From positions 663,335 to 727,334 of the forward strand of contig NW_022985167.1 of NCBI RefSeq assembly GCF_010093535.1: a DNA stretch of 64,000 nt. The letters run 5' to 3'. Positions 48,158 to 59,848 of the stretch are shown piece after piece. The stretch's first letter is position 1; each line of letters starts with the position of its first letter. The translations under genes were made by a program, and so were the position numbers. Origin of the DNA: Lindgomyces ingoldianus. Taxonomy: Eukaryota > Ascomycota > Dothideomycetes > Pleosporales > Lindgomycetaceae. The notes under the pieces were generated by a model. The model had not been told where the DNA came from, did not search any database, and worked only from the letters and a program-made list of their open reading frames with translations.

Positions 48158-49618
48158 TGTAACGGCGCAGGCAAGACAATGGGTCCGAATGCGGAGGGAA
48201 TCCACTCAGAGGCATATGGGAGTGCGTGGGGACTCTAAACCTGGGAATGCTATTAACACCTATAGGCCTTGTACAAAAGGATATTAGAAAACTACTAAGC
48301 TAGCTACAGGGGCGAGGTGCGACTAAATACATGAAGAAATAGGGGTAACTGCGGGGGACTGGGTCGAGTCATGGTCGGGGCCGATACAGGGACCCTTTGG
48401 ATAGGATCCGAGCGACCCAAGATGGAACGATTCGTAGAATCGTTACACTACCCCCCCCTCTGTAGACTGATAGTCCTTATCAGTAGTAGTTATAGTACAA
48501 AGTATCGCTGTCATGTCCTCTGCATCCTTGAACTAAAACTAGTCTAATTTAGCTAGGTGTCCTTGCTTTAAATTATTCCTTCGCACTGCTAGCAGTGTCC
48601 TCTACACCAAACGCCATGCGCGCCTGTTCTAATAGTGACCTGTATAGATGTCTAGCCTGTTAATAATTAAAACTTTCTTTTTATTTCTTGCTATCTATGC
48701 AGTTATTAATCTTAGTTGTGTGTTTAGAGTAGTAATATTTAAGCGTTGTTAAGAGTGCCTTAAAAGTCTCTTACTATAGAGTAGCAGTAGTGATTTAAGG
48801 CATTATTAGGGGTAATTTAGTAGTTGCCTAGCAGTGTTTTAGTAGATTAGCTGCTTAAGCTGTGCTTGTAGTTAAGCATAGATATACTGCTAGAGGTTAA
48901 CTCTAAATTAGGTAGGTCTAGCTTTAGGTCCTGCGGACGCAGGTTCAGCTGTTAACAGGGTGGTGGTATAGCTTAGCTAGAGCGTGTTTAACTCTAGGGT
49001 TAGAGGGTGGTTAGTTAGACATTAGCAGTTGCCTCTAATTCTAATAAGTTATTAGTAGTCTCTAAGTCTTTACCTTAGCGCATTCTTTATAACTTTTCTA
49101 AAGGCAATCTTAATTACATAGAGATAGGAAGTTTTAAACTTAAAGGCTTTAGTTAACTAGAGGTTAATAGAATCTAGTCTATAGACTAAATAGTTTAATA
49201 TAACAGTGTGTAAGTATTACAACTTAAACTAAATTAGATGCGTCTTAGAGCTTAGATATAGTTAAATAAATAATTAGTGTAATATTATAACAAGGCTGTT
49301 ACTAGCAAAAGTAAGTTTTCTAATATAATGTAACAGCGCAGGCAAGACAATAGGTCTAAATGCAGAGGGAATCCACTTAGAGGCATATAGGAGTGCGTGG
49401 GGACTCTGAACCTAGGAATGCCATTAACACCTATAGACCTTGTACAAAAGGATATTAGAAAACTACTAACCTAGCTACAGAGGCAAGGTGCGACTAAATA
49501 CATAAAGGAATAGGGGTAACTGCAAGGGACTAGGTCGAGTCATGGTCGGGGCCGATACAGGGACCCTTCGGATAGGATCCGAGCGACCCGAGATGGAACG
49601 ATTCGTAGAATCGTTACA
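48158..49618 (-). mobile_element. Non-autonomous Gy1-E: LTR, gag fragment, LTR
   Basis: 290-bp LTRs at 48158-48447 and 49329-49618 are flanked by the exact duplication GAAGA (48153-48157 and 49619-49623). The 881-bp interior shares with Gy1-D the polypurine end (CTACCCCCCCCTCTGTAGA at 48448) and the gag 3' segment, but lacks more of gag. It is inserted in Ret4-3. Confidence 0.9.
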
Positions 49619-49638
49619 GAAGAAGGGTTAGAGAGACA

Positions 49639-49640
<2 letters not shown>

Positions 49641-49685
<45 letters not shown>
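49641..49685. repeat. (TG)n microsatellite
   Basis: About 22 uninterrupted TG units follow the Gy1-E target site inside Ret4-3. The corresponding place in Ret4-4 near 53150 has only a short ATGTATATATGTA run. Confidence 0.95.
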
Positions 49686-49687
<2 letters not shown>

Positions 49688-50106
49688 GCAGGTAGATCTG
49701 TTACTAATAGTACTATATAAAAAGAGAAAAAAGCTAAAGAATTAAATAGTAAGGCTTAAAAACTTAAAAAAAAAACTTTATTATATACACCTTTTTACAC
49801 ACTTACCTACGCAAAGATCTTACACTATTCTATTATAAAACCCTACATAAAATAGCTTATATACTACTAAATTACTTATAAAGTAAGTATATAAAGGCTA
49901 GATAATAATAGCCTAAAACACTTTACACTATTTATAAAGCTATTTATATAGTGTAACTAGCCTATTTTAATGTATAGCATTACTAAGGCAAGTCTTAATA
50001 AATAAAGTAAAGTATAGGTAAAATATAACTAGATAGACTTACATAAATAAAAGAAAAAAAACTTATATAAAAAGTAACTTTTTAGATAAAAATAAAAAGT
50101 TGCTAG

Positions 50107-50383
50107 TGTCTATATATAGTAGTAGTGTTATAGCCTAGATATAAGTAATTATGCTTAAGCAGAATTATGTATTTATGTTACATAATGCTTATGTGTAAAC
50201 CTTTATGCGTAAACATCTAAAAAAAATTTTCTTTATATAAAGAAAAAGATAAGAGTAATAGAACTAGAAACATGTTGCCCTTACCTTACCTACTCTATAC
50301 ACTGTGCACACTGTACACCACTCTTACTCTTGCTACTTAAGTGCTTATACTATAAGTAGCTAGCTAACAGAGCCTATTTAACA
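50107..50383 (+). repeat. Ret4-3 3' LTR (277 bp)
   Basis: It starts TGTCTATATATAG and ends CTATTTAACA, the inverse of the Ret4-1 LTR reading. A purine-rich tract adjoins it at left. Confidence 0.8.
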
Positions 50384-51341
50384 CTTATAAAAATAAAATT
50401 TTAAAAGTATATAAATAGTTTACTAACTTTTATAGTTTAAGTATTTAAAAAGGTTTTTAAAAAAAGTAGTAATAATTATAAATAAGCTAGTGTTAGTGTA
50501 ATAAAAAATTACTAAGCTTTAAGTAGCTAATAAAGCTACTATATAATATAAATTACATAAAAAAAAGGTAGATTAAGGTAAAAAAAACTTTAATAATTTA
50601 AAAAGGCCTGCGCTTAACAGCTTTAAAGGACTTTAAAGCGCATAGTAATAAAAAGAAGGCAAAGAGGCAGGTGTAAGCTAAAGTATGTAAGCTATTCTAA
50701 AGGCGCTGCAGATAGTGCAATTAGACTAGGCATAACACATAAATGTGTAAGCAGGGTTGCTACTTTATAGTAATTACTATTTTTAAAATAGTAATTACTA
50801 TGTTTTTAAAAACGTTATTATTACTTAATTACATAAGCTATAATTCTAAAAATTAATATATAGATGCTAAGTAAACTAGTCTATAAATCTATAAATTTAA
50901 ATTCTAAAAATTATATTTAATACATTTATAATAAATAAAAAAGAGAGAAAAAAAAGGAGAGAAAAATAGTAATTACTACTACTATTACTATATCTGCTTT
51001 TTTTTTCTTTTTTCTTTATTACTAGGGATACAAATTTATATAGTAGAATCTAACCTTATAGATCTATACTTTAGTATACCTAGTATCTAAGTTTAGGTTT
51101 TTAGAATATTAGCTAATGTAATTAAGCTGTTATAGACTTTTTAAAAAATAGTAATTACTATAAAAGTAGCAACCCTGTGTGTAAGTAAGAAGTAGAAGTA
51201 GTATCTAAATAATATTCTAGGCTGTACTATACTATATAGTGCTAGAGCAGGTTGTTATAGGCTATAATAGAGTTTGTTAGTGTGTGGTCTTAGCAAAAGT
51301 AAGCGACTTAGGTGTGTAAGCAACTCGCCTGTGAAGTACGC
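50384..51341 (+). mobile_element. Mar2-c, 3' part
   Basis: It matches Mar2-d from about 56230 to its right end, including the TIR ...CTGTGAAGTACG at 51341 followed by TA. Its left part is displaced by Ret4-3 and not found. It is interrupted by MITE-1 (50752-51177). Confidence 0.75.
50752..51177. mobile_element. hAT-type MITE-1 (426 bp)
   Basis: It starts CAGGGTTGCTACTTTATAGT and ends AAAAGTAGCAACCCTG, flanked by the exact 8-bp duplication TGTGTAAG (50744-50751 and 51178-51185). CAGGG-type ends with 8-bp TSDs are the hAT signature. The interior is non-coding, with several copies of the palindrome TAGTAATTACTA. Confidence 0.9.
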
Positions 51342-51799
51342 TACTACTTACTTACACTATGTAATAGAAGAGGACATTTATAGCATTACACTTAAAAAGT
51401 ATACTAAGCAGTTTATTTTTAATAACTAATACTATATAGTATACTAAGGTAAACTAGAAGACATAGGCGTAGTAAAAATCTCTACTATTAGTAAGTTCTA
51501 GCTTAAGGTGTATATATAAAAAAACCTATGTATAAAAATTAATTAAATACTTAGCTAAATAGATATTAGCTTTAAAAGCTAGACTTTAAAAAAATTAATT
51601 AGTATTATATAAATCTAAAACTTAATTAGTCTAGTTATATACTATATTTTAAAACCTTTAATACTATTTTTACTATTATTAGTAAATGCTAACTAACTTA
51701 AAGCATACTTTAATAATATTTTAAATGTTATTATATATAAAAACAAAACTACAATTTTTATTATATAAAAATAAATTAACTATTATTTTTTAATATTAG

Positions 51800-52340
51800 T
51801 AAAGAAAAATTTATGTTCTTTTTTACTAAATTAGAACTCTACTGCCTCTACTACTAGTTTAGACACTCTTATACAGAGAGACTCTAGAAGATGCTAACTA
51901 GCGCTAGCTATAACATTAATGCTGCTGTGTTAGAAAAGATTAAAAAGTTTTACTACTTTTATTAATTATATAACTAGACACTATAAAAATTTAAGTTTAT
52001 AATTAAAAATAACACTTACTTTAACTATAAAGTTATTATTAATATTATATAAATTACTAATAAAGATGTTTTATATATTATTAACATAAATATATTATTT
52101 TAGGCTACTACATTCCTAAAATCTATGTCTGCACAAGATACCTAGAACGCACTGTGTAAATGCTAGATTAATACTTATTAGAGACTCTTAGACTATATTA
52201 TGTATAACTTTAGTATAAACTTTACCTTAAAGGATTTTTAAGCTTATATAAAGATTATTAAGGCTACTTATAAGTAAATACTTATAAAAGCATATTAAGT
52301 AGTAAAAAAAGTTAAACATATACATGCACTTTTTAATAAG
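51800..52340 (+). pseudogene. Ret4-4 integrase remnant
   Basis: The plus frame shows HSYTERL, then a zinc-binding-like FYYFYXLY segment (from C-x2-C by RIP). The core follows: a INIL...TTFLKSMSAQDT segment, then INTYXRLLDYIMYNF and SINFTLKDF. This follows the integrase pattern of fungal retrotransposon polyproteins (a VVD-x-T-x-F-x-A-A-x-F-L-like motif, then DAGTNF-like). Several stops are present. Confidence 0.6.
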
Positions 52341-54477
52341 TGTTTAATATCTTAAAAAATAACTTTATAAATATATGTATAAAAAACACTAAATTAAGCC
52401 TTTTAACTATTAGTCTTAACTAACTACTTCTTTGTCTAAATAAAATCATTTATAGACTAGCTAGATTTTATATGTAAAGATACTTTAGACTAACTAAACT
52501 AATAACACTTTGATATAAAGTTTATTTTTTTATTTTTTTATTATATGCACTTATTTTCTTTACTTTAGTATAAGATTAAAAGAAAAGAACATATAAAAAA
52601 TTTTATTTAGCTAGTATATAAAAAAAAACTAACTACTAGTCTCCTCTCTAAGAACACACTACTTCTTATGTGTAGTAGTTATAGTGTAGGCTACAGCTCT
52701 ACTATACGCATAAAGTGTAGGCATTAGCTTAGAAGTTAGCTAGTATATAACACTTAATAAAAAGTATATAACACTTAATAAAAATATAAAGTTACTAAAA
52801 CTTAACTATAACTCTAGACTAAAACTATATAAAAGTACCTTTTATACTACACAACTTTAGCTGCCTATAGCTATAAGTTAGTGCTAGTAGGCAGAATAAT
52901 ATTAATATTATATAGTAGTAAAGCTATTACATGCTACTTTTTAGCCTATTTATATTAGCTTTTAGTATAAAAAAAAGTATAAAAGTAAAAAAAGTTATAT
53001 ATTTATATAAAAATACTATATAAACTGCTAATTAGTAGCAGAACTAGTTAGAAAAGTAACATAGATGCGCCCTAGGCTATTAGGCTACATAAGAATGTTA
53101 AAGACCCCCACGCTAATAGTATTAAAAGAGAAGGGCTAAGAAGACATTATATGTATATATGTAGGTGTAGAAGAACCTGTTACTATTAGCGCTATATAAA
53201 AAAAAGCTAGAGGATTATATAGTAGAGTTTATAAAGTTAGAGCTAAAAAAGAGAAGGTAAAAAGAAGAAAAGAAAACTTTATTATATATACTTTTTTATA
53301 CACTTTTTTACATAAAGATCTTACACTATTTTGTTATAAAATCTTACATAAAACAGCCTATACACTACTAAACATTTATAAAATAAGGGTATAAGGCTAA
53401 ATAATAATAGCTTAAATACTTTATATTATTTATAAAGCTATTTATAAAGTATAACTAGCTTATTTTAATATATAGCATTACAAAGACAAGTTATAATAAA
53501 TAAAGTAAAGTATAAGCAAAATAGAATTAGATAGACTTACATAGACAGAAGAAAAGTAACTAGTATAAAAGGCAACCTTTTAGATAAAAATAAAAAGTTG
53601 CTAGTATCTATACATAGTAGTAGTGTTATAGTCTAGATACTAGTTATTGTGCATAAAAAGGATTACATAGTTATGTTATATAATGCTTAACATGGAACAC
53701 AAGCAAGTCGGTAACATAAGCAAGTTAGTAGCCTTACTAACTTTGCGCAACGCGTTAACTATTAACTACTACTACTTAACTAACTACTTCTTAATTATGT
53801 TTAAATAAAGTAGGTATTATTTTTACTATCTAAGCCCTTAATTGCGCGCAAATTAAAAGTGTAAATTATGCTACAGCTACGTTTAACATGCTCTAATTAA
53901 CTCTAAATAACTAATGCGCTAGTTAACCTACACAACGCAATTACTAGCTTAACTTAAAAAAGCTTACTAAGCTAAAAAAGAAGTTAATTATTAAACATAT
54001 ACTTAACCTTAATTTATAAGGATTCTTGCCTAGCCTAAACGCTGTGTAAGTTATAGCTAATAATCTACTTACTGCACATAGTGCTTAGCTAGTAGAAAAA
54101 ACTAGCTGCTAAACTTTATTAAGCATATAGATAGCCTTACTATATGTTTTAATTAACTATATAACTAGCAGTAAGCTCTATGCAAGGATTCTAGGATAAT
54201 ATAGACCTAGTTTAAGCTTATACAGTGTACGCAGGCTACCTATAAGATCTTAGATAAAAATACCTTTAACTTTAATAAAGCTAGCTTTATAATAGGCTAG
54301 ATAATATCTTAAATAGTTATTACTAGCTTAGAAAAATGTTATTAGCCTAAGGTAGTATAACTAGGTAATTATAAGTAGGTTATAGTTATTTAGGGAATTA
54401 ATGCTATAAAGTAGGCTGTCTTACTATACATTATCTTTAAGGCCTAGTACTACCTATCTGCCTAGTATAAGGATTAG

Positions 54478-56792
54478 CAGGGTTGCCACTTTTATAGTAA
54501 TTACTATTCTAAAATAGTAATTACTATTTTTTTAAAAAAGTCTATAACAGCTTAATTACATTAGCTAATATTCTAAAAACCTAAACTTAGATACTAGGTA
54601 TACTAAAGTATAGATCTATAAGATTAGATTCTACTATATAAATTTGTATCCCTAGTAATAAAGAAAAAAAGAGAAAAAAAGCAGATATAGTAATAGTAAT
54701 AGTAATTACTATTTTTCTCTTCTTTTTTTTCTCTCTTTTTTATTTATTATAAATGTATTAAATATAATTTTTAGAATTTAAATTTATAGATTTATAGACT
54801 AGTTTACTTAGCATCTATATATTAATTTTTAGAATTATAGCTTATGTAATTAAGGAATAATAACGTTTTTAAAAACATAGTAATTACTATTTTCAAAATA
54901 ACGTACTTCATAGGCGAGTTGCTTACACACCTAAGTTACTTACTTTTGCTAAGACCCTACTACACTACTCTTCCTACACTAATGCATTCCTAACAACACT
55001 ACTTAAATGTGTTAAAAGAATGTTAGATGCAGCTTACACTTTAGGCTTTTAAATAAAACATAACACTTTTTAACTAACGCGCTACAGCTATCTACAGGGT
55101 CTTTTAAAAGATAATAAGTAACTAACACGCTAGATAACCTTTTTAAGCTAATTATATAGCTAACTTATAAAAGCTAGATAATAATAAGAAGCAGGTAATT
55201 ATTTAGCACATACTTAAGCTAGATGCGCAAGAATTTCCCCCCTAGCTAGTAGCTATAGCTAATATAGCTAATTCTTTACACACTAAGCATAATATAGGCT
55301 ATATTAGCATAAACTAGCTTAATATATTTATTAAGCATTACCTAAAGCTTAAAGTAAAGTTTAAGCATAAGTATAACTATAAAAAAGCTTATTATAAAAA
55401 TCTTATAGTAATTTAAAGCTAGTTTAACCTTATAAAGAATATTAAAGCTAAGTATAGCATCTAGAATAACAACATGTACAACTTTAATAAGATAGGGTTT
55501 ATAATAGGCTAAATATCTACTAGAGCAGTTATTACAGGTTTAGAAAGACAAGGACAGCTAAAAGCAGTCTAGCTAGGTAACTAGAAGTAGACAACAGCTA
55601 TCTAGGGCATTAATGCTAAAAAGTAGGCTATTCTACCTTTTATTATTTTCTAGGGTAGCAACTACTTTTTAAACTAGTATAAGAAAGAAAATTTACTTTA
55701 AAATTAAGTTATTATAATCTAAGCACAGCTAGACTACTAATTAGCTTAGTCTAGACTAGTTAAAGCACTTTAATATGCATATAAAGAAGTGTACTGTTAG
55801 CAGCTACTGTCTGCTAGTTATTAACAGCTATAAGAGCTATAACTTACTTTATTTTTAGTAATACTATAAAAATAATAAGATTATTACTATTTATATACTT
55901 TTTTACTTATTGCACTTTTTATAGCTACTTAATGTAAGTTGTTTTACTTTTTTAAAAAAGGTGTATAAGCGCTAAGCTAAAAACCTTATGCGCAACTAAA
56001 TTACTTATATTATAAAGATAAAGTTCCTGCTATGCTTTAAAGCAGCTTATAATGCTATAATTACTTCTAGTAATATCTAAAGAGGGTTTTAAAGCGCTAG
56101 ATTAGTTCCTTTTAACTTATAATAGGTTATAATAAGCCTTAATGTAAAGTTGCGCACTTTATTACTACTACTACTTATATATAATAAGCCTTAGCAGTTA
56201 TAAACTCTAAGTAATACTTTAGAACTTAGGTTATAATTAATGCTTATAAAGATAAAGATTTAGAAGTATATAAATAGTTTACTAACTTTTATAGTTAAGG
56301 TGTTTAAAAAGGTCTTAAAAGGGGCAGTAATAATTATGTATAAGCTAGTGTTAGCGTAATAGGAAATTACTAAGCTTTAAGCAGCTAATAAGGCTGCTAC
56401 ATAACATAAATTATATAAAAGAAAGCAGATTAAGGCAGAAAGGACCTTAATAATTTAGAAAGGCCTGCGCTTAACAGCTCTAAAGGAGTTTAGAGCGCGC
56501 AGTAACAGGAAGAAGGCAAAGAAGCAGGTGTAAGCTAAAGTAGGTAAGCTATCCTAAAGGCGCTGCAGATAGTGCAATTAGACTAGGCATAACGCGCAAA
56601 TGTGTAAGCAAGAGGCAGAAGTAGTATCTAAATAATATTCTAGGCTATACTGTACTATATAGTGCTAGAGCGGGTTGTTATAGGCTATAATAGAGTTTGT
56701 TGGGGTGGGGTCTTGGCAAAAGTGAGCGACTCGGGTGTGTGAGCGACTCGCCTATGAAGTACGTTAGTAATTACTATAAAGTAGCAACCCTG
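54478..56792. mobile_element. hAT-type MITE-2, split by Mar2-d
   Basis: It starts CAGGGTTGCCACTTTTATAG and ends GTAGCAACCCTG, with the exact 8-bp duplication AGGATTAG at 54470-54477 and 56793-56800. Without Mar2-d it is about 450 bp and matches MITE-1 in opposite orientation. Confidence 0.92.
54901..56764 (+). mobile_element. Tc1/mariner (Fot1/pogo-like) Mar2-d
   Basis: The element is 1864 bp, with TIRs ACGTACTTCATAGGCGAGTT... and TA at 54899-54900 and 56765-56766. The transposase (plus) shows NMYNFNKIGFIIG near 55471-55510 with the first catalytic Asp as Asn (55486-55488), then a GLERQGQLKAV...GINAKK segment: the pogo/Fot1 DDE pattern. A Lys/Arg-rich C-terminal region lies near 56480-56560. 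It is the innermost of the nest. Confidence 0.92.
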
Positions 56793-58051
56793 AGGATTAG
56801 GATATCTTAGGCAACTAGAAGATTAGTGTAAGTAAAAATAAATAGACTAATAATAATCTTAAAGTTACCTAGCTAAGGCACTTTATTAAGTATACTAAGA
56901 ATAAGATAGTAGGCGTACGCTAACTTCAAGTCCTAGATAGTTATATAAGCTATTACTTAGCTATGTTTAAAAACCTCTGCAGAGAGAATAATATCTACAC
57001 GCTTTATATACCTCTATATTTATTACATCTTTTTTAGCTGCTTAATGTTAGCTGCTTTTTACTATTAAAGTATATATATAAAAATAGAATTAATAGCTTA
57101 GTCTACTACTATATAAAGCATATTACTAAGCTTAAATTTCTGCCTTCTTTTAGAGCAGCTTTTTAGAAAGCCTTTACACTAGAGAATATTTACATATGTT
57201 TTAGAAGTGTAGAGCTAGTCCTACTTGCGCTAAAAGCAGTACTATTAAAGCTTAATGTAGTTATTTATACGCTTTTACTACTACTACTACCTTAACTAGA
57301 GACTCTTTAGGTGTTGTAAATACTAAGTAACATATATAAACTTAAGGCGTAGTTAACTTTACTTTATATAAGAATTTAACAGCATTAAAACTTATCTCTT
57401 ATATAGATGCTTTAGTTGCTAGATTATCTTACTAAAGGCGCTAAAATAGTAATGCATTTAGCTCTACTGCTATGTAATTAGGTCTCTGCCCTTTAGAAAG
57501 CTAATAAGGCTGCAATAAAGTAAAGAGCGTGTAAAAAAAAGGCAGATCTAAAGGCACAAGAATATAACAATTAAAGAAGGTGCAGATATAGTTGCTTAAA
57601 GAGACACATAGCAGCTAGCAGAGCAAAGTAGGCAGCAGAATGCATTAGCATTAGGGCAAAGTTAACAGGCTCTTGCGCGTTGTAGTTGCTGTAGGGAGCC
57701 TAGTTATAATTCTTACACATATAAAAAGAATACTGTAGACGCTACTTTATCTTAGATACCTACATTTTTATAGTATTTTAATGCGTTGTTAAGTTGGGTT
57801 GTTTTAAAGGTAGAGAAAGTTAGTAAGGCTACTAACTTGCTTGTGTTCTATGTTATATATAAACCTTTGTGTAAACATCTAGATATTCCCCTTTTCCTCT
57901 GTATAGAGGAAAAGACAGAGCAACAGAACTAGAAACATGTTGCCTCTACCCTACTACCTACTTTGTACGCTGTGCATACTGTACACTACTCTTACTCTTG
58001 CTACTTAAGTGCTTATACTATAAGCAGCTAGCTAAAAGAGCCTATTTAACA

Positions 58052-58212
58052 GTAACTTTAATAAGTAAAATAGCTTTAGTAAAGTAAATATCTATATTAA
58101 ATAGTTTTATTATATATTATTATAATTATTATTTTTACTACTTTAAATCTTTTTTTATAAAATATCTATTTATAGAAATAGTAATTACTATTACTAAAAC
58201 GTGGCAACCCTG
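58052..58212. mobile_element. hAT-type MITE-3, right end
   Basis: It ends TAGTAATTACTATTAC...CGTGGCAACCCTG at 58212, the TIR of the MITE family. The left part is displaced by Ret4-4. The 8 bases after it are ATGTGAGT; the matching left TSD was not found. Confidence 0.65.
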
Positions 58213-58251
58213 ATGTGAGTCCTAGGCACCTTCTCTTCTATTAGGGTAATA

Positions 58252-59805
58252 CAGTGTGTCCAACCGTTAGTACACCTAATAGTACAGTACTGCAGTACAC
58301 TGATTTTGGTCACGCACGTACGTACAGGGCATCTACTTAGTATACTGTACTATACATAAGGCTGCTGTACTAACTGTTTACAGTAGTTATATAAAATTTT
58401 AATAGTTTTAGGCAGTTAAAGGCAGGTTAGTAAGAGCTAGAGAGCTTATGTTTAGAGATTAATGCAGAGAATGCTGTTACTGCCTGTTTTGTTAGTAATC
58501 TTTTAATATATTTAGTAACTATGCTATCTACTTTATTCTTTTACCTATTATAATGTCTTAATTTTTATCTTAATTAATAACACAGTTATCTTAGCGTGTT
58601 ACTACTTTGTAGGCCCTATTCTTATAGGCCTTATCTTTATAAGCCTTATCCTTACATGCCTTATCTAGCTGTTCTGCTACCTAGATATATTATGCTGCCT
58701 TATCCTAACACTTAGAGAAGGCCTGTATAGCCTTACCTAGTCTATCTACACTGTCCTTGCGTAAAGCAACCCCTTTAAAGCATATGTAAGATACCTAGGC
58801 TAAGGAGCACCTAAATAATCTTTACTGTAACATTAAAATTACCTTAAAGATTAACTAGAATAATATATAGTGTTCTTGCGTTAAATTAAGCGCAGAGTAG
58901 CTAAGATATTACATAAAGCACAAGTTGCAACTTCTTAGGCGTTAGAAGGTGTTATTTATGTAGAGATACAGTGCAGATCTGCAGCATGTTACTAAGGTAG
59001 GTAAAAAGAAGTAGCTGTGGCTCTATTAAGCTTACTATAAAGCTAGTATTTAAAAGGCAGCTAGACTTGTTAATAGCAACGTCTATATAGTAAGGCATCT
59101 TAAAGTAGTTTATAAGATTAATGCTAACATTAGCGTACTGCTAGATAGCCCTTAGAGGCCCTTAAATCCCTTTATAGCAGCAGCAGAGGTAGCAGGAGCA
59201 AGGCGGCAGGTAGCTTATTCGCTGTGGCAGGAGGGTGCTCTAGCGCAGGCGCTTGTTGACTGGGTGGTTGTATGTGATTAGTTGTTGCGACAATTAACCT
59301 TAGCTAGATGTTAAGGTCTTATTGCCTAGAATTAACTTAATCTTCTTAATACTCTCTCTACTTCTCTAACTGCGCTATTATAATATCTATTTCCTATTAA
59401 TCCTAGCAACCTTGTGTAAGTGCGAGCAGTGCTTCTTATAGGCTAAGAAGACTATTACAATAAGGAGGAATTAACTATTAGCGTTAACAATAGAGGCTCT
59501 TTAACTGTAGAAGAATTAGGTACGTAACAATGTTGTTACTAGTGAGCTAACTAAGCTTACAGAGTACATTAAAACAGTAAGATTAACAACTGTAGATCTT
59601 ATAAGGGGTATCACAACTTTCTAATTAGGTATAGTCTTTAGCTTCAGCGCAATTACTTTATAATACTTTAATATACTTCAGTTACTGTATCCTAACCGTA
59701 CACTGACGTCATGTCCTCCGTACAGTTAGTTAGTAACAGCCGACTCTTCCGTAACTGTACTATACAGCCTCCAAAAGGCTCCGTAACTAACGGTTGGACA
59801 CACTG
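58252..59805. mobile_element. hAT-like element (1554 bp)
   Basis: Perfect 20-bp TIRs, CAGTGTGTCCAACCGTTAGT and its inverse, are flanked by the exact 8-bp duplication GGGTAATA (58244-58251 and 59806-59813). The interior is RIP-mutated and shows no transposase motif I can name, so it is either non-autonomous or decayed. It inserted just upstream of the gene remnant at 59849. Confidence 0.88.
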
Positions 59806-59848
59806 GGGTAATATGATGTATGTAGGGGAGGTAAGAATAAGCTAATCA

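Larger units (their letters stand above)
45114..50383 (+). mobile_element. Ret4-3, 3' part with several insertions
   Basis: The interior is the reverse complement of Ret4-1 sequence around 38575-38133 and 28665-27699, so its coding direction is plus. It ends in the 3' LTR 50107-50383. Its left end is cut at the Ret4-1 LTR. It carries Mar1-b, a Cop2 solo LTR and the gag-only Gy1-E. On its right, Mar2-c sequence resumes, so it inserted into Mar2-c. Confidence 0.65.
53690..57852 (+). mobile_element. Tc1/mariner (Fot1/pogo-like) Mar3, split by a MITE
   Basis: TIRs ACATGGAACACAAGCAAGTC and its inverse (ACTTGCTTGTGTTCTATGT) are flanked by TA at 53688-53689 and 57853-57854. The native length without the insertion is about 1840 bp. 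The transposase reads FNFNKASFIIG near 54265-54297 (first catalytic Asp changed to Asn) up to the MITE. It resumes with LQVLDSYISY near 56924-56953 (second Asp kept), then LYIPLYLLHLF. MITE-2 interrupts it between the two. Confidence 0.9.
51342..58051 (+). mobile_element. Ret4-4, 3' part, with nested insertion in its LTR
   Basis: The plus-strand interior (51342-53604) matches Ret4-1 in inverse orientation and carries the integrase. Its 3' LTR is split: 53605-53689, then Mar3 (53690-57852), then 57855-58051. It lacks some downstream pol present in Ret4-1. Sequence right of 58051 is a third MITE copy, so Ret4-4 appears to have inserted there. Confidence 0.7.
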
